NCBI GenBank assembly: GCA_023434825.1
Contig: JAEYSH010000146.1
Span: 1 to 22,199 of the forward strand
DNA length: 22,199 nt
From: Methanobacteriota archaeon
Lineage (GTDB): Archaea; Methanobacteriota; Methanobacteria; Methanobacteriales; Methanobacteriaceae
Reading direction: 5' to 3'
The position numbers and the translations under genes are program-made. The notes below the pieces were generated by a model. The model saw only the letters and a list, made by a program, of their open reading frames with translations, made no database searches and was not told the origin of the DNA. Shown here in pieces: positions 6,635 to 14,104 of this stretch. Each line of letters starts with the position of its first letter. The stretch's first letter is position 1.

Positions 6635-7993
6635 TTATCCTTCTTTATTTAATTCTTTTAATTTTTCACATGCATCTTCAGCAGCAAGAATTATAGGATC
6701 TATAACCATAGAAACTGGAGGAGCATAAGAAAACTCCATTAAAGCTAATTCCGAGCATGTAATTCCTTTTGCTATTACCAGTGACATTGTATCAACTCTT
6801 TCGGCCACTCTTTCTTCAGCAATTATCTGACAACCTATAATTTTACCTTTAAGGGTGCATGTAATTTTTACATCAATTCTTTTAGCTCCAGGATAATAAC
6901 GAGCTTTAGTGAGTGCCCTTTTCTTTCCAGAAATCACTTCAATACCGTTTTGAAGTGCAAAAGTTCTTGTAACTCCTACTGAACCAAATTCAAGGTTTCC
7001 AATCTTTGAAACCATGGAATTTAAAACGGGATTAAAGTGGGTTTCAATTCCAACTATGTTTTTGGCAGCGATTTTTCCCTGTCTTACTGCAGATGTTCCA
7101 AGTGGTGATTGGGTATTATGGCCAGTTATGGCATCAATTACTTCTACACAGTCTCCAACAGCATATATATTGGGTATGGTGGTCTGCATCTTCTCATTTA
7201 CAATTATAGCCCATCTTCCAATTTCACAGCCTGCCATTTTGGCTAATTTGATTTGAGGCCTTACTCCAGTAGCCATTATCACCATATCTGCATCAATGGT
7301 TTCATCTCCAAAAATGGCACCTTCAACATGTTCTTCACCCAATATTTTTTCAATTGGTTTTCCAAGAAGAACTCTAATGTCTTGTTTTTCCAAATACTTT
7401 TGAACAAGCTCTGCCATGTCAGGATCAAGATTTCTTGGAACTATTTGAGATAACATTTCAGTTACAGTAACTTCAAGACCAATTTTCTTAAGCCCATAAG
7501 CGGTTTCAAGGCCTATTAACCCTGCCCCTACAACAACAGCATTTTTACTTTTTTCGGCGTATTCTTTGATTTTAAAACCGTCATCAATGGTTCTAATTTT
7601 GAAAACACCTTCCAAATCACTTCCCTTTACTGGAGGGATAAACGAGGTTGCACCAGTAGCCATTATAAGATAATCATAAAACAATTCATTTCCAGAAGAC
7701 TCAGTATCTTTTAATTTCCTGTATTTTACTGTATTCTGCTTACTATCAATTTCAAAGACTTTAGCTTCTGTTATGATTTCTATATCTCGTTCCAGATAAT
7801 CTTCAGGCTGATGCATAATTATATCATCAAAACATTCCACTTCTCCACATAGAACATAAGGTATTGCACATGGAGAATAAGCAACGTGCTTATCCATGGT
7901 TATTATAGTTATTTTGGCGTTTTTATCGTATTTTCTCATGTTGGAAGCAGCGGTTAGCCCTCCGGCTCCACCACCTATTACAACTATATTCAT
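6635..7993 (-). CDS. FAD-dependent pyridine nucleotide-disulfide oxidoreductase (NADH oxidase / CoA-disulfide reductase family)
   Basis: A 452-residue flavoprotein. The N-terminus has the FAD-binding GGGAGG motif (residues 7-12), followed by a single redox cysteine C42 in SPCAIPY, as in NADH oxidases, CoA-disulfide reductases and related enzymes that work with one active-site cysteine. A second nucleotide-binding motif GAGLIGLETA follows near residue 157, then YAVGDC for FAD contact and the C-terminal dimerisation domain. Which reaction it performs (H2O2- or water-forming NAD(P)H oxidase, CoA-disulfide or polysulfide reduction) cannot be read from sequence. AAAGGAG at 8005-8011 precedes the ATG by 11 nt. 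It is convergent with the rubredoxin gene and divergent from the arsenic cluster. The setting suggests a redox-stress role. Confidence 0.85.
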   Translation of the reverse strand: MNIVVIGGGAGGLTAASNMRKYDKNAKITIITMDKHVAYSPCAIPYVLCGEVECFDDIIMHQPEDYLERDIEIITEAKVFEIDSKQNTVKYRKLKDTESSGNELFYDYLIMATGATSFIPPVKGSDLEGVFKIRTIDDGFKIKEYAEKSKNAVVVGAGLIGLETAYGLKKIGLEVTVTEMLSQIVPRNLDPDMAELVQKYLEKQDIRVLLGKPIEKILGEEHVEGAIFGDETIDADMVIMATGVRPQIKLAKMAGCEIGRWAIIVNEKMQTTIPNIYAVGDCVEVIDAITGHNTQSPLGTSAVRQGKIAAKNIVGIETHFNPVLNSMVSKIGNLEFGSVGVTRTFALQNGIEVISGKKRALTKARYYPGAKRIDVKITCTLKGKIIGCQIIAEERVAERVDTMSLVIAKGITCSELALMEFSYAPPVSMVIDPIILAAEDACEKLKELNKEG

Positions 7994-8121
7994 ATTATTT
8001 TTTTCTCCTTTGAGGGTAACTACATAAAGATTCTAATTTTATTATTTTTATATAAATTTCTTTGTATTGATTTAATTTTTCACTCTTGATCAATTTTATA
8101 TATTACTTTTAACTCCATTAA

Positions 8122-8145
8122 ATATATCGATGTATTTGGATATAT
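8122..8145. promoter_or_regulatory. Inverted repeat in the arsM promoter, candidate ArsR operator
   Basis: ATATATC (8122-8128) and GATATAT (8139-8145) are a perfect 7-bp inverted repeat with a 10-bp spacer, just downstream of a TATA-like stretch (TTTATATATT near 8097-8106) and about 30 bp before arsM. ArsR-family repressors bind AT-rich imperfect palindromes in this position. The site is so AT-rich that chance is a real alternative. Confidence 0.3.
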
Positions 8146-8175
8146 GGAATTATATTAATATTAAAGGTGTATAAA

Positions 8176-8934
8176 ATGGAAAATAAAGAAATTAAAAAAG
8201 CTGTAAAAGATAGATATTCTAAAATAGCCACCAAAGAAGAATCTATTTGTTCATGCTGTTCTTGTGGCCCTGATTTAGTGATTGAACAGGCTAAATCTGC
8301 GGGTTATTCAGTGGATGATCTTAAAAGTATACCTGAAGAGGCAGTATTTGGGCTTGGATGCGGAAATCCCACAGCTCTTGCAGAATTAAAAGAAGGAGAA
8401 ATTGTCCTTGACCTTGGATCTGGTGGAGGAATAGATGTTTTTCTTGCTGCAAATAAAGTAGGTGAATCTGGAAAAGTCATTGGAGTAGATATGACCGATG
8501 AAATGGTTGAAACATCTACAAAAAACGCTAAAGAGGGTGACTATCAAAATGTAGAGTTCAAATTAGGGGAAATAGAAAATTTACCAATTGAAGATGGCTC
8601 TATTGATGTTATAATAAGTAATTGCGTTATCAATCTTACTCCAGACAAATTAATTGCTTATAAAGAAGCTTTCCGGGTTTTAAAGCCAGGCGGTCGAATA
8701 TTAGTATCTGATCTGGTGACTGAAGGAGAAGTTCCTGAGGAAATTAAACGTAGTTTCCAGGCCTGGTCAGAATGTATTGCGGGAGCAATGGAAAAACAGG
8801 ATTATTTAAATACGATAAAAGAAGCAGGATTCAGTGATGTTGAGATTGTTGAACAGCATTATTTTACTGAAACAAATATGGATGAGCGCCTTGTTGGCAA
8901 AATTACAAGTATTCAGGTTAAAGCTATCAAATAA
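8176..8934 (+). CDS. arsM: Arsenite S-adenosylmethionine methyltransferase ArsM
   Basis: Methylates As(III) with S-adenosylmethionine, yielding methylated and eventually volatile arsines. The 252 residues contain the SAM-binding loop VLDLGSGGGIDVFLAA (78-92) and acidic VIGVDMT, plus the three arsenic-binding cysteines of the family: C62 (GLGCGNP), C150 (SNCVINL) and C200 (SECIAGA). The N-terminal cluster C25, C27, C28, C30 (CSCCSCG) is also typical. ATG 8176 is chosen because GGTGT lies just before it; the upstream in-frame GTG at 8167 overlaps that site. It leads the cluster arsM-arsR-DGC-arsC-DUF166. A possible operator lies at 8122-8145. Confidence 0.92.
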   Translation: MENKEIKKAVKDRYSKIATKEESICSCCSCGPDLVIEQAKSAGYSVDDLKSIPEEAVFGLGCGNPTALAELKEGEIVLDLGSGGGIDVFLAANKVGESGKVIGVDMTDEMVETSTKNAKEGDYQNVEFKLGEIENLPIEDGSIDVIISNCVINLTPDKLIAYKEAFRVLKPGGRILVSDLVTEGEVPEEIKRSFQAWSECIAGAMEKQDYLNTIKEAGFSDVEIVEQHYFTETNMDERLVGKITSIQVKAIK

Positions 8935-8998
8935 GCGTAAATTAATTAAACTGGTATAAAATGGAAAAAGAAGAATAAGTGTTGCTAATGGTGATTAT

Positions 8999-9343
8999 GT
9001 GAAAACATGTGAAATTACAGGTGAAGGAAAACCTTGCGATGACCAGATTAATAAATTAAAAGAAATAATAGCTAAAATCCCAGATGATGAAAAATTACAG
9101 GATAAATCTGATAAGTTTAAAGCAATTTCAGATCCAACAAGGCTTAAAATACTGTATTTACTTCAAGACGGTGAACTATGCGCATGTGAAATAAATGTTG
9201 CACTTGAAAAGCCTCAATCAACAATATCTCATCATTTAAATGTGCTTAAAAATGCAGGATTTATAAAAGGACGAAAAGAAGGAATTTGGATTCATTATAA
9301 ACTTATTAATCCAGAAATCGTTGATTTGATTGAAAATTTTTAA
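8999..9343 (+). CDS. arsR: ArsR-family arsenite-responsive repressor
   Basis: A 114-residue winged-helix repressor. The metal-sensing motif ELCACEI holds C61 and C63, equivalent to the ELCVCDL box that binds As(III) in ArsR. The recognition helix follows in KPQSTISHHLNVLKNAGFI (71-89), and the wing is RKEGIWIHYKL. Two extra cysteines (C4, C13) in the N-terminal extension could contribute a third thiolate. The start is GTG 8999, set by GGTGA at 8990-8994; an overlapping ATG at 8997 is followed at once by a stop. It lies 64 bp after arsM and 9 bp before the next gene, and probably regulates this cluster. Confidence 0.9.
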   Translation: MKTCEITGEGKPCDDQINKLKEIIAKIPDDEKLQDKSDKFKAISDPTRLKILYLLQDGELCACEINVALEKPQSTISHHLNVLKNAGFIKGRKEGIWIHYKLINPEIVDLIENF

Positions 9344-9352
9344 GGATTTAAA

Positions 9353-9724
9353 ATGGCAAAGGAAAAAATAGCAATTTCACCATGTGCTGGAATGAGCCCG
9401 TATGGATTAGTGGCAAGGGCCGCATGTCCAGATACTGTTAATGAAAATGAAGATGTTATATCTATTTGTATAACTGCAACATCTGCAGAGAGTGGAGGAT
9501 CTAAAAATTTAATTAAAAAGTATCCAATTGCTGTAAATGGCTGTGAAAATGCATGTGTTGGTAAAATACTCCAGCAAAAAGGTGTTAAAACTGCTAAAAA
9601 TTTAGATATAATGAAGTTATTGAACGAAGAAGACTTAAAGCCGTCTGATGTAGAAAGACTCAGTGAAAAAGATGAAGAATGTGTTGCAACAGTTAAAAAG
9701 AACCTTAAAGAACTATTAGAATAA
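9353..9724 (+). CDS. DGC-domain putative zinc-binding protein in the arsenic operon
   Basis: A 123-residue cytosolic protein with five cysteines in its first 70 residues: C11 (SPCAGMSPYG), C25 (AACPD), C39, and C64/C68 in VNGCENACVGKIL. The last motif is close to the DGCxxxC signature of the DGC family (PF08859), here with N for D. Family members are described as putative zinc-binding proteins with no established reaction. The C-terminal 45 residues are charged and helical. AAGGAT precedes the ATG by about 5 nt. The gene sits 9 bp after arsR and 12 bp before arsC, so a role in handling arsenic or thiols is plausible but inferred from position only. Confidence 0.72.
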   Translation: MAKEKIAISPCAGMSPYGLVARAACPDTVNENEDVISICITATSAESGGSKNLIKKYPIAVNGCENACVGKILQQKGVKTAKNLDIMKLLNEEDLKPSDVERLSEKDEECVATVKKNLKELLE

Positions 9725-9736
9725 TTAAGTGATTAT

Positions 9737-10162
9737 ATGCCATATAATTCCAAAAAAAGTGTTTTATTTATTTGTAAAAATAACTCTGGTAGATCTCAAA
9801 TGGCTGAAGGAATTTTAAAAAGTGTTTATGGAGATAAATACAACGTTTATAGTGCTGGGAGTGATCCTAAAGGAGTAAATCCCTTAACTATAAAAATTAT
9901 GGCCGAAATTGGCATTGATATTTCTAATCAATCGTCTACTGATGTTAAAGAGTATCAGAATAGGGAATTTGATTATGTAGTGACTCTTTGTGAGGAAGGG
10001 ATTTGTCCAGTCTTTTTAAATGGCAAAAAATATATCAACTATGAATTTAAAGATCCAGCTACTTATTACGAGGATATGGAAAAAATAGATGTTTTCAGGA
10101 TTATAAGAGATGAAATTAAAGATTGGATTAAAAATTCGCTTATTAACGACATTAATAAATAA
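9737..10162 (+). CDS. arsC: Arsenate reductase, low-molecular-weight phosphatase type
   Basis: Reduces arsenate to arsenite using a cascade of three cysteines, normally recharged by thioredoxin. The 141 residues begin with the phosphatase-like P-loop CKNNSGRS (C13 nucleophile, R19), and the resolving pair C85 and C90 appears in TLCEEGICP. D106 in KDPA is the likely general acid. The family usually has CxxNxxRS, which fits here. AGTGATT just before the ATG is the ribosome-binding site. It lies 12 bp after the DGC-domain gene and 15 bp before the DUF166 gene. Product arsenite would feed ArsM, since no efflux pump is seen in the window. Confidence 0.87.
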   Translation: MPYNSKKSVLFICKNNSGRSQMAEGILKSVYGDKYNVYSAGSDPKGVNPLTIKIMAEIGIDISNQSSTDVKEYQNREFDYVVTLCEEGICPVFLNGKKYINYEFKDPATYYEDMEKIDVFRIIRDEIKDWIKNSLINDINK

Positions 10163-10177
10163 TTTGGAGCTTAAAAT

Positions 10178-10840
10178 ATGTTAAAAGTTGTAATTGTAGC
10201 AGATGGTCCTTATGGGGAACGTGCTTATGAATATATAAGCAAAGAATTTGATACGGAGTTTATAGAACTTGAACAGCCAACATCAATGTTTGCAGATGAA
10301 ATAGATATCCCAGATAGTGCTTTAAAGCAATTGAAAAGTGCGGATTTATTAATTACTTATACTTTACATCCTGATCTCACTCTTGATTTAGTTGAAATGA
10401 TTCATAATGATGTAGAATGGATTATAGTAGCTGCATGGAGAGGTGAAGGCTTTAAGAATCAAGTTGAAAGGTTTGGAAATGTTACCTGCCCTGAAAACAT
10501 GTGTGATCTGGAGGAAAACGGTAATCCTGTTTTCGATGAATTTGTATCTAAATTTGGAAGGCCAATTGTGAAAATAAATTGCCAAGGAGATAAAATAGTT
10601 GATATTGAGGTGGTGAGATCTTCTCCCTGCGGGGCGACGTATTTTGTAGCAGAAGATATGATTGGAAAAGATATAGAAGATTTACCTGTTAAAGCAGGGC
10701 TTAGAATACAACATTATCCTTGCAGAGCTCCTAAAATGAGATTATTTGCAGATGATGAATGTAAAAAGGATATGGCCTCTAATTTTCATAAAGAAGCTTT
10801 TGAAAACGCTTTGAAAAAGTGTGATATTGATAAAAATTAA
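10178..10840 (+). CDS. DUF166 family cysteine-rich protein
   Basis: A 220-residue protein of the archaeal DUF166 family, some members of which have been labelled thymidylate synthase; I would not transfer that name. Visible marks are the N-terminal VVIVADGPYGERAY, the motif TCPENMCDLE (C104, C109), C135, SSPCGATYFVA (C151) and HYPCRAPKMRLF (C182), with C195 near the end. The spacing of cysteines suggests metal or Fe-S binding. TGGAGC lies about 8 nt before the ATG. It is the last gene of the arsenic operon (15 bp after arsC), and a TATA-containing gap separates it from the next operon. Its function is unknown; a link to arsenic or thiol metabolism is suggested only by position. Confidence 0.75.
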   Translation: MLKVVIVADGPYGERAYEYISKEFDTEFIELEQPTSMFADEIDIPDSALKQLKSADLLITYTLHPDLTLDLVEMIHNDVEWIIVAAWRGEGFKNQVERFGNVTCPENMCDLEENGNPVFDEFVSKFGRPIVKINCQGDKIVDIEVVRSSPCGATYFVAEDMIGKDIEDLPVKAGLRIQHYPCRAPKMRLFADDECKKDMASNFHKEAFENALKKCDIDKN

Positions 10841-10926
10841 TTTTTTATATTTTTCATAAATTTCTTATTTTTTCTGTATAATTTACATTCATCATTATTT
10901 TTTATGAACAATTATTTATTCTATAA

Positions 10927-11316
10927 ATGAATATATGTAAGATCATGAAAGAGTCAGCACCAAAAACACTGACTTTAATACTAACGGAAGGGCCGTATCG
11001 TTCTCAATATGCGGATATGGCATATGAAATAGCAAAAAGCGCTTTAAACAAGAAATATAAGGTAAATATATTTTTATACATGGATGCAACCCATATTCCA
11101 AGAAAAGGACAAAATCCACATTCATTTCCAAATGTATTGGAAAAAATGAGGAAATTAGTAAAACGAGGCGCAGATATAAGGGCTTGTGTAAGGTGCGCTA
11201 CAGCAAGGGGATATGCTTGTGATGCTAAATTTCCATATATTAAAGGGATCAAAATTACCAGCGTTTATGATATTCCAGATTGGATTAAAGAGAGCGATAA
11301 AGTCATAAGCTTATAA
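10927..11316 (+). CDS. DsrE-like sulfur-relay family protein with a CxxC motif
   Basis: A 129-residue protein of the DsrE/TusD fold: an N-terminal strand TLTLILTEGPYRSQYADMA followed by alternating helices and strands. At the position where DsrE-type proteins carry their reactive cysteine, it has ACVRCATARGYAC (C87, C90, C98). DsrE, DsrF and DsrH proteins pass persulfide sulfur between partners. The first ATG lies about 27 bp after a TATA-like run (10899-10905), so the mRNA may be leaderless; ATG 10945 is an alternative, since MKESAPKTLTL would match the usual short N-terminus. First gene of a five-gene run with a second (DsrF-like) and third (DsrH-like) family member. Confidence 0.72.
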   Translation: MNICKIMKESAPKTLTLILTEGPYRSQYADMAYEIAKSALNKKYKVNIFLYMDATHIPRKGQNPHSFPNVLEKMRKLVKRGADIRACVRCATARGYACDAKFPYIKGIKITSVYDIPDWIKESDKVISL

Positions 11317-11331
11317 AAGAAGCTGATAGAA

Positions 11332-11682
11332 ATGAATTCAGTTTTGATAATAATTGATAGGGCTCCTTACGGCTTTGAAAATGCATTTAGCGGATTTTTT
11401 GTAGAAATTGCGTGCTTAAACAGGCAATTAAGCTCAGACGTCATTTTGGTAGAAGATGGAGTCTACGCTGCTTTAGATAATCAGGATTCAGATGGCCTTA
11501 AATTCCCTGGAGTCGGTGAATTAACTTATCTAATTTTCCCTGAAGGTAATATATTTGTTCATGAGGATTCTATTAATCAAAGAGGGATAAGTGAATCTGA
11601 TTTAATGGAAACAATTGATATTATTAATGATGAAGGAGTTTACGAGTTAATTAAATCTAAAGAAGTTATAATAAGGATTTAA
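11332..11682 (+). CDS. DsrF/TusC-like protein
   Basis: A 116-residue member of the DsrE/DsrF superfamily. The start RAPYGFENAFSGFFVEIACL followed by VILVEDGVYAAL is characteristic of the TusC/DsrF branch. The single cysteine, C28, lies in the first helix; the usual active-site cysteine is absent, as in many DsrF proteins that serve as structural partners. It lies 15 bp after the DsrE-like gene and 20 bp before the Fe-S protein gene. It probably forms a complex with its two relatives; the partner that receives sulfur is unknown. Confidence 0.72.
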   Translation: MNSVLIIIDRAPYGFENAFSGFFVEIACLNRQLSSDVILVEDGVYAALDNQDSDGLKFPGVGELTYLIFPEGNIFVHEDSINQRGISESDLMETIDIINDEGVYELIKSKEVIIRI

Positions 11683-11702
11683 TAAGATTAGGGGGGATTA
11701 AT

Positions 11703-12317
11703 ATGGACATGGAAGAACTGGAATTCGAACTTTTTGAAGATGGAGTTCTTGTAAAAAAAGTTACTATTAAAAATATTAAGCCATGTATAATCTCTGAAGG
11801 TCAAATAAGTGTTTTAATGCAACTTGACAATGAATTACACCACGTTTTACCCACAATGATATTAAAATTCCCTCCAGGGAAAGTAAATTATATTGAAAAA
11901 AAGAATGTTCTTACTTTATCACTTTACGAAAGGCTGATAACCATTTATCCATCTGGAAAAGTCAGCATGAACAAAACCAATACTAAAGAAGAATCAGTTG
12001 AAATAATGAAAGAATTAGCAGGTTCTTTAAATGAAGCTCATTTTGAATCATTAAATAAAAAAACCGTTGATTATGAAGCACTAAGAGAAAAATTATCAAA
12101 AATTGGCCCTCTTACAATATATGAATGTCTTCCCCAGACTGATTGCGAAGAATGCGGAGAGTCAACCTGCATGGCATTTGCCATGAAATTACTCTCTGGA
12201 GACTCTAAACTCAGTGAATGCATGCTTTTACATGAAATGGGATATTTAAATAATGTAAAATGTCTTAAATCAAAGCTTGGAATCCAAATTATGGAAACTC
12301 TTGGATGGAATGGTTGA
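11703..12317 (+). CDS. Fe-S domain protein within the DsrE/F/H operon
   Basis: A 204-residue protein. The C-terminal third carries a four-cysteine Fe-S domain, C148-x2-C151-x4-C156-x16-C173 (TDCEECGESTC), as in RnfB and the corrinoid Fe-S protein large subunit; C142 and C187 are additional. The first 110 residues match no domain I can name; they contain strands (VLTLSLYERLITIYPSGKVSM) followed by a helix, loosely like one repeat of a TBP-type sheet. GGGGGG at 11691-11696 precedes the ATG by 6 nt. It lies between the DsrF-like and DsrH-like genes, so it probably supplies electrons or an Fe-S site to that complex. No signal peptide or membrane segment is seen. Confidence 0.72.
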   Translation: MDMEELEFELFEDGVLVKKVTIKNIKPCIISEGQISVLMQLDNELHHVLPTMILKFPPGKVNYIEKKNVLTLSLYERLITIYPSGKVSMNKTNTKEESVEIMKELAGSLNEAHFESLNKKTVDYEALREKLSKIGPLTIYECLPQTDCEECGESTCMAFAMKLLSGDSKLSECMLLHEMGYLNNVKCLKSKLGIQIMETLGWNG

Positions 12318-12341
12318 TAATTCAAGTAACTTGTGATAACG

Positions 12342-12665
12342 ATGCAAATAGGAATTATACTTACTAAAACTCCTGCAGAAGTTGGATTTGGCACATTTTT
12401 AAGATTCACATCAATATATTTGGGTAAAGAGGATCTTTCAATCTATCTTATAGGTAACGGAGTTTTTAATGCAAGAAAAGGACATTTAAAAGAGAATCAA
12501 ATTAAAAAAATAATTAAAAATTCTAATATTTATGCCTATTTAGATGATTTAAAAGCAAGAGGAATTGCTGAAGATAGTTTAATTGAAGGAATAAATATTT
12601 TTGAGAGCTATGATGAACTTGTGGTTGATATAATGGAAAATAAGGATCAGGTTTTGAGTTTTTAG
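12342..12665 (+). CDS. DsrH/TusB-like protein
   Basis: A 107-residue protein with a DsrE-superfamily pattern: IGIILTKTPAEVGFGTFLRFTSIYL, then IYLIGNGVFNAR, then IYAYLDDLKARGI and a C-terminal helix. The motif GNGV corresponds to the loop following the second strand. No cysteine is present, so it is not itself a sulfur carrier. GTGAT at 12333-12337 is the ribosome-binding site and sets ATG 12342 as the start; the in-frame GTG at 12333 lies within that site. It follows the Fe-S protein by 24 bp and precedes a small zinc-ribbon gene by 8 bp. The DsrH label is by order and size; plain DsrE family is the safer name. Confidence 0.65.
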   Translation: MQIGIILTKTPAEVGFGTFLRFTSIYLGKEDLSIYLIGNGVFNARKGHLKENQIKKIIKNSNIYAYLDDLKARGIAEDSLIEGINIFESYDELVVDIMENKDQVLSF

Positions 12666-12673
12666 GGGATCAG

Positions 12674-12850
12674 ATGGTAAAGAGGAAAAAAAGCAGAGAA
12701 TCTAAGATTAAAGTTGGTATTAAATGCCAGTGTCAGGATAGAGCAGTTAAACGTCCCGAACCTTTGATAAGGCATACAACATGTAAAAAATGTGGAAAAA
12801 GATTTAAAACAAATAAAAAAGAAGATTATTGCTTTAATTGCCAGAGATAA
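12674..12850 (+). CDS. Small zinc-ribbon protein (58 residues)
   Basis: A short gene, easily missed. The N-terminus is very basic (MVKRKKSRESK), followed by three cysteine pairs: C18-x-C20, C37-x2-C40 (TCKKCGKRF) and C53-x2-C56 (YCFNCQR). The last two pairs would make one zinc ribbon. GGGGATC at 12665-12671 lies just before the ATG. It begins 8 bp after the DsrH-like gene and ends 10 bp before the convergent protease gene, so it closes the sulfur-relay operon. A nucleic-acid or ribosome/tRNA contact is possible given the basic tail and zinc ribbon, but no function is known to me. Confidence 0.7.
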   Translation: MVKRKKSRESKIKVGIKCQCQDRAVKRPEPLIRHTTCKKCGKRFKTNKKEDYCFNCQR

Positions 12851-12860
12851 TCTTCAATTT

Positions 12861-14036
12861 TTAAAATAATGCCGATGTTAAACCACTTGTTATGCTGACT
12901 ACAACAAGAATCAATGATATTATTGAGACACTATTAGTAATTTTATTTGCTAATTCGCTTGATGTAATGTAATTTAATAGTTCTTCTAACATTAAGCCGC
13001 CGTCAAGAGGTTTTAGGGGCAATAAATTGAATGTTCCTATTCCAAAGTTTAATATGAATATCCACTGCAATAATGTGGCAAAATAAACCAGAAACCATGG
13101 CAATATGTTTCCATATGTATTAGAAACGTCTTGATTAATTGCAGGGGTTTCTTGAGTTACTATCCCTATATATGCTGCTGATGAATTACGTGGATTAGAC
13201 GCCGTTTTAATTGTGAAAGTCCCCTGATTAGTGACAATTGTCACAGTATCGCCTGGTTTTGTTGTATTTAGCGAATTAACAAAATTCGTTCGGTCTTTTA
13301 TTTCCATGCCGTTAATATTGTTTATTATCATTCCTTCTTTTAAAACACCATTGGCGGGACTATCGGGCATAACGGATGTAATTTGCATTCCTTCAGAGTG
13401 GAATGAAGGTGTAATAAAGAATGCTGATATTGCTAATGCTGCAACAAGGGCAATCGCTGCAAGACTAATGTTAGCTATGGAACCTGCAGCATAAATACGA
13501 AGTTTTGAAACTCTTTTAGCTTTTTTAACCTGTTCTTCATCTGGCTCTACAAATGCGCCAGGTAAAATTGCCAGTAATAGTAATCCTATAGATTTAATTT
13601 TTATACCCTCAGCCCTTGCAAGAATACCGTGGGCAAATTCATGAACTACAATAACAGTTACAAGTGCAATTAAACCGTAACTTAGGGGTATATTTATACC
13701 TCCAGGAATGTTAAGTCCAGGAATTGCAATGCTGACTCCAGATGCTTGTGCAACAACTGGAGGGGCAGTTAAGGTTGTATACAGTGAACTTGCAAGATAA
13801 TAGAAAATAAATAGCATAAAGAAAACCGCTACAGGTATTCCAATGTTCATAAACATTTTCCAGAATCTAGGACTTTTCTGAGCAATTGAATCAATTAAAC
13901 CTCTAAGTCGCTGTGTTCTACGCATTAAAAGAGGCCCATTAATGTCTATTTTTAACTTATCTTTAAATATGAATGCTAAAACCCATATAACAATAAATGC
14001 TATAGCATAAAACGCTAAAACTTCGTAATTGTTCAA
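12861..14036 (-). CDS. Site-2 protease family (M50) intramembrane metalloprotease with PDZ domain
   Basis: A membrane zinc protease that cuts substrates within the bilayer. The 391 residues have several transmembrane segments (about 4-24, 65-88, 120-142, 187-208, 310-335, 365-385). The zinc-binding helix HEFAHG is at 132-137, the third ligand motif NLLPLKPLDGG at 337-347, and a PDZ domain at about 213-285 (MPDSPANGVLKEGMIINNING). The start is TTG 14036, chosen because AAGGTGAT (14040-14047) precedes it; an in-frame TTG at 14060 lies upstream of that site. GGTGATTAT followed by a start codon also occurs before arsR. It is 68 bp downstream of moeA on the same strand. Substrate unknown. Confidence 0.87.
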   Translation of the reverse strand: MNNYEVLAFYAIAFIVIWVLAFIFKDKLKIDINGPLLMRRTQRLRGLIDSIAQKSPRFWKMFMNIGIPVAVFFMLFIFYYLASSLYTTLTAPPVVAQASGVSIAIPGLNIPGGINIPLSYGLIALVTVIVVHEFAHGILARAEGIKIKSIGLLLLAILPGAFVEPDEEQVKKAKRVSKLRIYAAGSIANISLAAIALVAALAISAFFITPSFHSEGMQITSVMPDSPANGVLKEGMIINNINGMEIKDRTNFVNSLNTTKPGDTVTIVTNQGTFTIKTASNPRNSSAAYIGIVTQETPAINQDVSNTYGNILPWFLVYFATLLQWIFILNFGIGTFNLLPLKPLDGGLMLEELLNYITSSELANKITNSVSIISLILVVVSITSGLTSALF

Positions 14037-14104
14037 ATAATCACCTTGAATAATATACAAATAAATAAATTATATTATAAAAACTTAATTATGTTTTTAA
14101 TATC

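Noticed and set aside
7014..7453. Two plus-strand frames of 80 and 66 residues
   Set aside because: Both are antisense to the well-supported flavoprotein gene at 6635-7993 and have low-complexity, hydrophobic translations with no ribosome-binding site.
8133..8147. TTTGGATATAT before arsM, resembling the MsvR-type core
   Set aside because: Eleven bases match the reverse complement of the 5834-5851 site, but the flanking TTCG/CGAA half-sites are missing (TTTG and GAAT instead), so I do not count it as an operator.
10178..10840. Thymidylate synthase label for the DUF166 protein
   Set aside because: The sequence lacks recognisable ThyA or ThyX catalytic motifs, and its cysteine pattern and operon context point elsewhere.
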